DNA of 64,000 nucleotides from Cylicocyclus nassatus (Eukaryota; Nematoda; Chromadorea; Rhabditida; Strongylidae): positions 76,653,594-76,717,593 of the forward strand of contig CATQJL010000001.1 in NCBI GenBank assembly GCA_958299035.1, written 5' to 3'. A model generated the notes under the pieces. It did no database searches. It had not been told where the DNA came from and saw only the letters and a list, made by a program, of their open reading frames with translations. Shown in pieces: positions 20,065-29,263 of the stretch. Every line of letters starts with the position of its first letter. Within the stretch, counting starts at the first letter, position 1. Both the position numbers and the translations under genes were made by a program.

Positions 20065-22746
20065 TCATAGTTCGCATAGCGCAAGATATGGCAATAGATC
20101 ACTTGTGATAGAAAGCTTTTCATTCTTGCCGTTCATTTTTGGGTCACGGGCAAGTATGTAAGATGCTTCTAGAGCCTTTCGGGCAGCGATTTGATCTTCG
20201 AAGGCCAGAATCTTGCATTTGATGTTGTAATCGTCACCGTTGTGCTCTACATTTCTGTGTCTACCTAAAGGAGACACTATACTCTGTCGTTTTTTGCTGG
20301 CTAAATGCTCGCTTATCCTTACGCTTAGCGGCCGACCTGTTTCTCCAATATAAATGGCAGAGCAGCTCATACATTCAATTTGATAGACAACGCCACATTT
20401 CGCGCAGTCTCCTGCTCTTCCGTAGGGGCACACTACGCAGTCTCGTGTAATACAAGCACTATCATACAATCTGTTGCGAACTAACTGTCTCTTGAGGTTA
20501 GCCCGCGGAATATTGATAAGTATGACGTCTTTCTCCAACTGTGCTTGTACTAGGCATTGTTTGATTGCGGCAGTGACTCGTTCGGAAATGAAAGGCAGGC
20601 ACAGAGGTACCCGATTGATACTCTGTTCACCCATCTTTTTTGGAGTTCTTCTTGAATGTTTGGGCTGCATTGTATATCCATTTGACGTCATAATCATAGC
20701 TGCCATTTTTAATGATTCATCTCGTTCACGTCTGCCACTACTGATGTTCTTTGCCGTCTCAAACATATTGTGAATGACAGCTCGTTTGACGGCCATCGGA
20801 TGTGCGGACTTTGCGTGCAAAATTATGTTTTTCTTACTCTCTTTGCGATACCATTTGATGCTAACTGAGCCTTTATTCATCATCAATTGCGTATTCAAGA
20901 AAGGGAGCCACCCGTTTCGCGGTTTTTCTCTTGTCAGGCTTATGTACTGCGATTGCTGATTTAGTATATTGAAGCACTCGTCCATTTCGGACTGAGTGGA
21001 TGTTATAATACAGCAATCGTCAATATACCTGCAGTACATAAGCGGGCTTCTGAATAGCACAGGTTGTTCTATCTTGCTCATGTAGCAGATTGCTAACACG
21101 GGTGCTAATCTTTGGCCCATTGCCAGCCCTCTAATCTGCGCGTAATATTTTCCACACCACCTGAAAATATTGCAGTTCAAGCATTCTTTGATGAGCGTTA
21201 CGATGCGCGTCTTGCTGAGGCCGTACATCATCATGGTTGTGCCATGTGAGTCCAGCATTTCAGAAAGTGCTTGCAAGGCGCTTCCAATGGATACATTTGT
21301 ATACAAAGAGTTAACATCGAACGTCTCATACGCGCAATTCTCATTAAACTTCGTTTGGCGTAGTAACTCTAGAAAATGACTTGTGCTGCTCAGGTGGGCC
21401 GGTATTCTGTTCAAAAGTTGGCTGACAATTTTGACAAGGAACCAAGATATTCGATCCGTTGGCCCATTGGTGCAACTGACGATGGGTCGTATCTTATAGG
21501 TTTTTGCAGACACAGATTGCAAATCGAGCAAAGAGAGTTTGTGCGTTTTAATTAAGCCATAAAAGACAGGGCATGTTGGGGTTTCTAGCTTGAGTCTAGT
21601 AAGGAATTTCTCGTGAAGGCCAGCTTCTCTACCTATCAATGTCCAGATGTGATTTAGCTTCTTACTTTGTGATATAAAATCTTTCTCACATGATGGTTGA
21701 TAAATAGTTCTATCTGACAGATGTTCTTCAACTATCTCGCGGTCAAGGTCTTGTGACATGACTACAAACTCTCCACCTTTGTCACTGACCGAAAGGCGGA
21801 TAGTACCATTACTGGTCAGTTCTCTCATCTCCCTAAAGCCTTGCTGCTGCGCATGCGTTAAGTTAGATCTTCTTATGTTTTTATTTTCGTTGAGAATGTT
21901 CAAAATACCCATAGAAAGTATTCGGAACTTTGTGTCGGCTACAGCGTAAGGCTCAGGCTCCTTGTAGAAAGAAGATGGGAATGGTATTGGTGGTAGTGTC
22001 CTTCTACTTAGAGCATCGATTGTTTGTGGTTGGTCATCATGTCTTAAGTTAATCCGAAGCTGGTCTCTTAATCGTTGCAGTGATCCTAACACGCTGCGAT
22101 AAGTTTTCGCTGTTATATTCTGGGTAGGTGCAAACGAAGGTCCCAGACTCAAAAATTCAACAGCATTAGGTGAGATTTGAGCTTTACCTAGCACCGTGAC
22201 TCTTGCCGTACTTGCGTTTTCATTCGATCGAGCAGTCATAGTATCAAGAGTGTGAACTACTGGTGGATTTCTATCGGCACCCAAAAGACTCCGCTTACCT
22301 TCGCCCGAGAGTTTTTCGAATTTTTCGCGAAGTCGAGCTTTGGTTTTAGACCGCAAGGAGTCGCATATCTGTTTTGACGCGCTTTCGATCCTCAACCACA
22401 TATTATCACTCAAATATCGTCGGCATGAGTCTTCTTTAGTTTGACACTTCAGCAGGTTGGAGTATAGCGTGCGCTGCTTTTCTTTGATCACCACTTTGAG
22501 AATGTTCGTATTGAGTCCACGTATCCTTGGGTGATTTTCTGGTAAACCGCATGTCACTCCCAACTTCTTATTTGCGATGAAGTGTGGAAACATTCCGGTC
22601 GACTTGCAACGTTTGAGGAATGTCAGCTGCTGTCGAGTGACCACGACTTTCTGGCGGTAAGCTAATGCTTCTCGCACTAATGAGGACATGTTCGGCGGTA
22701 CTTCAGAGATTAAACTATAAGTCCTCTTTTCTTGTAACCTGGGCAT
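20065..22746 (-). CDS. Penelope-like element protein, copy A (intact)
   Basis: Intact 893-codon frame. The reverse transcriptase core shows RPIVSCTNGPTDR, the catalytic DVNSLYTNVS (about residues 477-486), GLAMGQRLAPVLA, and the YIDD box (about residues 574-577). The last about 110 residues are a GIY-YIG endonuclease (GVVYQIECMSCSAIYIGETG with R and EH downstream), preceded by cysteine pairs (CVVCPYG..CAKC). This domain order, RT then GIY-YIG, defines endonuclease-bearing Penelope-like retroelements, which prime reverse transcription at a nicked target. It differs from copy F at least at CPYGR (K in F). It may be autonomous. Clade within PLEs not resolved. Confidence 0.95.
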   Translation of the reverse strand: MPRLQEKRTYSLISEVPPNMSSLVREALAYRQKVVVTRQQLTFLKRCKSTGMFPHFIANKKLGVTCGLPENHPRIRGLNTNILKVVIKEKQRTLYSNLLKCQTKEDSCRRYLSDNMWLRIESASKQICDSLRSKTKARLREKFEKLSGEGKRSLLGADRNPPVVHTLDTMTARSNENASTARVTVLGKAQISPNAVEFLSLGPSFAPTQNITAKTYRSVLGSLQRLRDQLRINLRHDDQPQTIDALSRRTLPPIPFPSSFYKEPEPYAVADTKFRILSMGILNILNENKNIRRSNLTHAQQQGFREMRELTSNGTIRLSVSDKGGEFVVMSQDLDREIVEEHLSDRTIYQPSCEKDFISQSKKLNHIWTLIGREAGLHEKFLTRLKLETPTCPVFYGLIKTHKLSLLDLQSVSAKTYKIRPIVSCTNGPTDRISWFLVKIVSQLLNRIPAHLSSTSHFLELLRQTKFNENCAYETFDVNSLYTNVSIGSALQALSEMLDSHGTTMMMYGLSKTRIVTLIKECLNCNIFRWCGKYYAQIRGLAMGQRLAPVLAICYMSKIEQPVLFRSPLMYCRYIDDCCIITSTQSEMDECFNILNQQSQYISLTREKPRNGWLPFLNTQLMMNKGSVSIKWYRKESKKNIILHAKSAHPMAVKRAVIHNMFETAKNISSGRRERDESLKMAAMIMTSNGYTMQPKHSRRTPKKMGEQSINRVPLCLPFISERVTAAIKQCLVQAQLEKDVILINIPRANLKRQLVRNRLYDSACITRDCVVCPYGRAGDCAKCGVVYQIECMSCSAIYIGETGRPLSVRISEHLASKKRQSIVSPLGRHRNVEHNGDDYNIKCKILAFEDQIAARKALEASYILARDPKMNGKNEKLSITSDLLPYLALCEL

Positions 22747-23071
22747 TTAGTTTATAACTTTGACAATTCTTCTATGCCGTACAGGTTTTTATTGGTGATA
22801 CACTTTATTCCTGCCTTACGTTTCGGTTAAACACCGTCTTCAGAGGCTGGAAAGGAGTCAGTCACTCTGATATTACTTTCCTTGCCGCCAAAACCTCTTC
22901 ACACCCGCGTATTCGATTCGTCTCGGGTGGAGATTGAGAGATTGGGCGTGAAAGTCTACCCACCAAGTGTATCACCGTGGCAGCAGCGTGTGCTGCTTCA
23001 GGACGTGCTCGAGTAACTTGTCGAATGAGCAGTTGGATCACTATGAGATGGCTTAAGTAAGGGTGACAATC
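22747..23071 (-). repeat. PLE pseudo-LTR between copies A and B
   Basis: Joins the ORF start of copy A to the ORF stop of copy B, showing the head-to-tail array usual for PLEs. One base shorter in the hammerhead stem I loop than the consensus. Confidence 0.9.
22803..22854 (-). ncRNA. Hammerhead ribozyme motif in PLE
   Basis: Same core as at 19795-19847. A C is missing on the 5' side of stem I, but the four GCCT/AGGC pairs remain, so the fold is kept. Confidence 0.7.
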
Positions 23072-24613
23072 TCATAGTTCGCATAGCGCAAGATATGGCA
23101 ATAGATCACTTGTGATAGAAAGCTTTTCATTCTTGCCGTTCATTTTTGGGTCACGGGCAAGTATGTAAGATGCTTCTAGAGCCTTTCGGGCAGCGATTTG
23201 ATCTTCGAAGGCCAGAATCTTGCATTTGATGTTGTAATCGTCACCGTTGTGCTCTACATTTCTGTGTCTACCTAAAGGAGACACTATACTCTGTCGTTTT
23301 TTGCTGGCTAAATGCTCGCTTATCCTTACGCTTAGCGGCCGACCTGTTTCTCCAATATAAATGGCAGAGCAGCTCATACATTCAATTTGGTAGACAACGC
23401 CACATTTCGCGCAGTCTCCTGCTTTTCCGTAGGGGCACACTACGCAGTCTCGTGTAATACAAGCACTATCATACAATCTGTTGCGAACTAACTGTCTCTT
23501 GAGGTTAGCCCGCGGAATATTGATAAGTATGACGTCTTTCTCCAACTGTGCTTGTACTAGGCATTGTTTGATTGCGGCAGTGACTCGTTCGGAAATGAAA
23601 GGCAGGCACAGAGGTACCCGATTGATACTCTGTTCACCCATCTTTTTTGGAGTTCTTCTTGAATGTTTGGGCTGCATTGTATATCCATTTGACGTCATAA
23701 TCATAGCTGCCATTTTTAATGATTCATCTCGTTCACGTCTGCCACTACTGATGTTCTTTGCCGTCTCAAACATATTGTGAATGACAGCTCGTTTGACGGC
23801 CATCGGATGTGCGGACTTTGCGTGCAAAATTATGTTTTTCTTACTCTCTTTGCGATACCATTTGATGCTAACTGAGCCTTTATTCATCATCAATTGCGTA
23901 TTCAAGAAAGGGAGCCACCCGTTTCGCGGTTTTTCTCTTGTCAGGCTTATGTACTGCGATTGCTGATTTAGTATATTGAAGCACTCGTCCATTTCGGACT
24001 GAGTGGATGTTATAATACAGCAATCGTCAATATACCTGCAGTACATAAGCGGGCTTCTGAATAGCACAGGTTGTTCTATCTTGCTCATGTAGCAGATTGC
24101 TAACACGGGTGCTAATCTTTGGCCCATTGCCAGCCCTCTAATCTGCGCGTAATATTTTCCACACCACCTGAAAATATTGCAGTTCAAGCATTCTTTGATG
24201 AGCGTTACGATGCGCGTCTTGCTGAGGCCGTACATCATCATGGTTGTGCCATGTGAGTCCAGCATTTCAGAAAGTGCTTGCAAGGCGCTTCCAATGGATA
24301 CATTTGTATACAAAGAGTTAACATCGAACGTCTCATACGCGCAATTCTCATTAAACTTCGTTTGGCGTAGTACTCTAGAAAATGACTTGTGCTGCTCAGG
24401 TGGGCCGGTATTCTGTTCAAAAGTTGGCTGACAATTTTGACAAGGAACCAAGATATTCGATCCGTTGGCCCATTGGTGCAACTGACGATGGGTCGTATCT
24501 TATAGGTTTTTGCAGACACAGATTGCAAATCGAGCAAAGAGAGTTTGTGCGTTTTAATTAAGCCATAAAAGACAGGGCATGTTGGGGTTTCTAGCTTGAG
24601 TCTAGTAAGAAAT
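23072..24613 (-). pseudogene. PLE copy B, 5'-truncated and frameshifted
   Basis: Encodes residues about 381-893 of the PLE protein. One A is missing near 24370 (gtagtactctag against gtagtaactctag), which shifts the frame between the N- and C-terminal parts of this piece. The RT box and the GIY-YIG domain are otherwise identical to copy A or F. Homology stops at about 24613, where unrelated sequence begins. Confidence 0.9.
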
Positions 24614-25367
24614 TTTCTATCTACTCTGTTATCAGAACACAACGCAGAAGTCGTACAACGATCGAGCATCTAAGCAATTACTTAAGCAATTACTCAATTA
24701 CCTTCTACTGAACATATTGTTATCTAAAAACTTCATTCAAAGGGTTGGTATAAGTGGTTCATAAAGGCTGTTACCGTATGAATTTTTGAAATATCCTAAA
24801 AGATGCTATGAAGAAACTGGTCACCTACCCGCTAACTTCCTGGTGCTACCAGAGGGCCAGGAAAAAAAATCACAAAAGCGCTTAGAAGAAGAAAAAAGTT
24901 TTAAATCCATTTTCGACTCAGAACGCTTTTGCACGCAATTCTACTTCTACTCCGATGACCTTTTGGAGGAAGAAGAAGATTTTTTCAGGCAGCGAACTTG
25001 TTGTCTCTGACGTTAGCGATAGTGACATTGTTGATGATGATGTGCAGGAAATGAAGTTGTTCCTAACTTGTACATCTTTTGAGATAAACCTTATTGCTTT
25101 CGGTTTTTGTTGATGCAGTGAAACAGGAGCACAGATCTTCATAATCAAATTTTTTAAAATTTGTTAATTTTTTTGAAAATTTGTAAATTTTTTTTCAATT
25201 TGTGCCTAAATAAGGTACAAATTAAAGCTCTTCATACCACGCTTTTTTAACTTTTCTGTCTTCCTCCCCCCCCCCTAGACTCACATACCCCCTTCACCCT
25301 GGAAGGTCGGAAACAGCCGAGACCCCCTTCACCTGGGGAGAGCCCGGCTCCCCCTATCGCACCTATG
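24614..25367. other. Unrelated 754-bp segment inside the PLE array
   Basis: Separates the 3' piece (copy B) from a 5' piece (copy C). It replaces about 660 bases of PLE coding sequence (residues about 159-380). On plus it holds an acidic coding-like stretch near 24850-25110 with a ttttttcag acceptor at 24979-24987, and a poly-C run near 25267. Origin unknown: inserted host DNA, or a misjoin. Confidence 0.6.
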
Positions 25368-25841
25368 ATCGGCACCCAAAAGACTCCGCTTACCTTCGCC
25401 CGAGAGTTTTTCGAATTTTTCGCGAAGTCGAGCTTTGGTTTTAGACCGCAAGGAGTCGCATATCTGTTTTGACGCGCTTTCGATCCTCAACCACATATTA
25501 TCACTCAAATATCGTCGGCATGAGTCTTCTTTAGTTTGACACTTCAGCAGGTTGGAGTATAGCGTGCGCTGCTTTTCTTTGATCACCACTTTGAGAATGT
25601 TCGTATTGAGTCCACGTATCCTTGGGTGATTTTCTGGTAAACCGCATGTCACTCCCAACTTCTTATTTGCGATGAAGTGTGGAAACATTCCGGTCGACTT
25701 GCAACGTTTGAGGAATGTCAGCTGCTGTCGAGTGACCACGACTTTCTGGCGGTAAGCTAATGCTTCTCGCACTAATGAGGACATGTTCGGCGGTACTTCA
25801 GAGATTAAACTATAAGTCCTCTTTTCTTGTAACCTGGGCAT
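25368..25841 (-). pseudogene. PLE copy C, 5' ORF fragment
   Basis: Residues 1 to about 158 of the PLE protein, identical to copy F in this part, then truncated at 25368. With copy B it may be one element whose middle was swapped out. Confidence 0.9.
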
Positions 25842-26167
25842 TTAGTTTATAACTTTGACAATTCTTCTATGCCGTACAGGTTTTTATTGGTGATACACTT
25901 TATTCCTGCCTTACGTTTCGGTTAAACACCGTCTTCAGAGGCCTGGAAAGGAGTCAGTCACTCTGATATTACTTTCCTTGCCGCCAAAACCTCTTCACAC
26001 CCGCGTATTCGATTCGTCTCGGGTGGAGATTGAGAGATTGGGCGTGAAAGTCTACCCACCAAGTGTATCACCGTGGCAGCAGCGTATGCTGCTTCAGGAC
26101 GTGCTCGAGTAACTTGTCGAATGAGCAGTTGGATCACTATGAGATGGCTTAAGTAAGGGTGACAATC
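25842..26167 (-). repeat. PLE pseudo-LTR between copies C and D
   Basis: Same arrangement as 22747-23071, with the tatgctgc variant that is also present in the segment after copy F. Confidence 0.9.
25898..25950 (-). ncRNA. Hammerhead ribozyme motif in PLE
   Basis: 53 bases, consensus form: CTGAAGA, GGT/ACC stem II, GAAA, GTA, and stem I GCCT/AGGC. Confidence 0.7.
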
Positions 26168-26865
26168 TCATAGTTCGCATAGCGCAAGATATGGCAATAG
26201 ATCACTTGTGATAGAAAGCTTTTCATTCTTGCCGTTCATTTTTGGGTCACGGGCAAGTATGTAAGATGCTTCTAGAGCCTTTCGGGCAGCGATTTGATCT
26301 TCGAAGGCCAGAATCTTGCATTTGATGTTGTAATCGTCACCGTTGTGCTCTACATTTCTGTGTCTACCTAAAGGAGACACTATACTCTGTCGTTTTTTGC
26401 TGGCTAAATGCTCGCTTATCCTTACGCTTAGCGGCCGACCTGTTTCTCCAATATAAATGGCAGAGCAGCTCATACATTCAATTTGGTAGACAACGCCACA
26501 TTTCGCGCAGTCTCCTGCTTTTCCGTAGGGGCACACTACGCAGTCTCGTGTAATACAAGCACTATCATACAATCTGTTGCGAACTAACTGTCTCTTGAGG
26601 TTAGCCCGCGGAATATTGATAAGTATGACGTCTTTCTCCAACTGTGCTTGTACTAGGCATTGTTTGATTGCGGCAGTGACTCGTTCGGAAATGAAAGGCA
26701 GGCACAGAGGTACCCGATTGATACTCTGTTCACCCATCTTTTTTGGAGTTCTTCTTGAATGTTTGGGCTGCATTGTATATCCATTTGACGTCATAATCAT
26801 AGCTGCCATTTTTAATGATTCATCTCGTTCACGTCTGCCACTACTGATGTTCTTTGCCGTCTCAA
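26168..26865 (-). pseudogene. PLE copy D, 3' ORF fragment
   Basis: Residues about 662-893, with the complete GIY-YIG domain. Ends abruptly at 26865, where sequence of the opposite orientation starts. Confidence 0.9.
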
Positions 26866-28937
26866 CGTTTGCACCTACCCAGAATATAACAGCGAAAACT
26901 TATCGCAGCGTGTTAGGATCACTGCAACGATTAAGAGACCAGCTTCGGATTAAGTTAAGACATGATGACCAACCACAAACAATCGATGCTCTAAGTAGAA
27001 GGACACTACCACCAATACCATTCCCATCTTCTTTCTACAAGGAGCCTGAGCCTTACGCTGTAGCCGACACAAAGTTCCGAATACTTTCTATGGTAAGCAG
27101 TGGTATCAACGCAGAGTACTTAACGCATGCGCAGCAGGCAAGGCTTTAGGGAGATGAGAGAACTGACCAGTAATGGTACTATCCGCCTTTCGGTCAGGTG
27201 ACAAAGGTGGAGAGTTTGTAGTCATGTCACAAGACCTTGACCGCGAGATAGTTGAAGAACATCTGTCAGATAGAACTATTTATCACAACCGATCATGTGA
27301 GAAAGATTTTATATCACAAAGGTAAGAAGCTAAATCCACATCTGGACATTGATAGGTAGGAGAAGCTGGCCTTCACGAGAATTCCTTACTAGACTCAAGC
27401 TAGAAACCCCAACATGCCCTGTCTTTTATGGCTTAATTAAAACGCACAAACTCTCTTTGCTCGATTTGCAATCTGTGGTCTGCAAAAACCTATAAGATAC
27501 GACCCATCGTCAGTTGCACCAATGGGCCAACGGATCGAATATCTTGGTTCCTTGTCAAAATTGTCAGCCAACTTTTGAACAGAATACCGGCCCACCTGAG
27601 CAGCACAAGTCATTTTCTAGAGTTACTACGCCAAACGAAGTTTAATGAGAATTGCGCGTATGAGACGTTCGATGTTAACTCTTTGTATACAAATGTATCC
27701 ATTGGAAGCGCCTTGCAAGCACTTTCTGAAATGCTGGACTCACATGGCACAACCATGATGATGTACGGCGCCTCAGCAAGACGCGCATCGTAACGCTCAT
27801 CAAAGAATGCTTGAACTGCAATATTTTCAGGTGGTGTGGAAAAATATTACGCGCAGATTAGAGGGCTGGCAATGGGCCAAAGATTAGCACCCGTGTTAGC
27901 AATCTGCTACATGAGCAAGATAGAGACAACCTGGTGCTATTCAGAAGCCCGCTTATGTACCTGCAGGTATATTGACCGATTGCTGTATTATAACATCCAC
28001 TCAGTCCGAAAATGGACGAGTGCTTCAATATACTAAATCAGCAATCGCAGTACATAAGCCTGACAAGAGAAAAACCGCGAAACGGGTGGCTCCCTTTCTT
28101 GAATACGCAATTGATGATGAATAAAGGCTCAGTTAGCATCAAATGGTATCGCAAAAGAGAGTAAGAAAAAACATAATTTTGCACGCAAAGTCCGCACATC
28201 CGATGGCCGTCAAAACGAGCTGTCATTCACAATATGTTTGAGACGGCAAAGAACATCAGTAGTGGCAGACGTGAACGAGATGAATCATTAAAAATGGCAG
28301 CTATGATTATGACGTCAAATGGATATACAATGCAGCCCAAACATTCAAGAAGAACTCCAAAAAAGATGGGGTGACACAGAGTATCAATCGGGTACCTCTG
28401 TGCCTGCCTTTCATTTCCGAACGAGTCACTGCCGCAATCAAACAATGCCTAGTACAAGCACAGTTGGAGAAAGACGTCATACTTATCAATATTCCGCGGG
28501 CTAACCTCAAGAGACAGTTAGTTCGCAACAGATTGTATGATAGTGCTTGTATTACACGAGACTGCGTAGTGTGCCCCTACGGAAAAGCAGGAGACTGCGC
28601 GAAATGTGGCGTTGTCTACCAAATTGAATGTATGAGCTGCTCTGCCATTTATATTGGAGAAACAGGTCGGCCGCTAAGCGTAAGGATAAGCGAGCATTTA
28701 GCCAGCAAAAAACGACAGAGTATAGTGTCTCCTTTAGGTAGACACAGAAATGTAGAGCACAACGGTGACGATTACAACATCAAATGCAAGATTCTGGCCT
28801 TCGAAGATCAAATCGCTGCCCGAAAGGCTCTAGAAGCATCTTACATACTTGCCCGTGACCCAAAAATGAACGGCAAGAATGAAAAGCTTTCTATCACAAG
28901 TGATCTATTGCCATATCTTGCGCTATGCGAACTATGA
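26866..28937 (+). pseudogene. PLE copy E, indel-rich, with primer insert
   Basis: Plus-strand copy starting at residue about 204. It matches copy F up to 27093, where about 50 bases are replaced by a primer sequence. From 27121 to about 28380 at least 15 single-base insertions break the frame again and again (for example gtcaggtgac, acggcgcctc, gatggggtgac). From about 28381 to 28937 it is again identical to copy F. Uneven error density points to poorly corrected long-read sequence rather than natural decay. Confidence 0.9.
27095..27120 (+). other. Amplification/cDNA primer sequence (artefact)
   Basis: The 26 bases beginning AAGCAGTGGTATCAACGCAG and ending AGTACT equal the SMART-type PCR primer used for cDNA and low-input genomic DNA amplification. 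It is foreign to the PLE, where copy F has unrelated coding sequence. It marks residual adapter in the assembly. Confidence 0.95.
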
Positions 28938-29263
28938 GATTGTCACCCTTACTTAAGCCATCTCATAGTGATCCAACTGCTCATTCGACAAGTTACTCGA
29001 GCACGTCCTGAAGCAGCACACGCTGCTGCCACGGTGATACACTTGGTGGGTAGACTTTCACGCCCAATCTCTCAATCTCCACCCGAGACGAATCGAATAC
29101 GCGGGTGTGAAGAGGTTTTGGCGGCAAGGAAAGTAATATCAGAGTGACTGACTCCTTTCCAGGCCTCTGAAGACGGTGTTTAACCGAAACGTAAGGCAGG
29201 AATAAAGTGTATCACCAATAAAAACCTGTACGGCATAGAAGAATTGTCAAAGTTATAAACTAA
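28938..29263 (+). repeat. PLE pseudo-LTR between copies E and F
   Basis: Links the stop of copy E to the start of copy F. Carries the cacacgctgctg variant shared with 22747-23071. Confidence 0.9.
29155..29207 (+). ncRNA. Hammerhead ribozyme motif in PLE
   Basis: Stem I CTTT..GCCT pairs with AGGC..AAAG; core CTGAAGA (29167-29173), stem II loop 29174-29185, GAAA (29186-29189), and triplet GTA (29191-29193) as the predicted cleavage site. Stem III is a single C-G plus A-U, so activity would need two RNAs pairing through ACGU. This fits tandem PLE transcripts. Confidence 0.75.

Noticed and set aside
20474..21949. Open frames antisense to the PLE coding region (also at 23481-24431, 26577-26865, 30061-31536)
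   Set aside because: They are shadows of the PLE reading frame and repeat in every copy.
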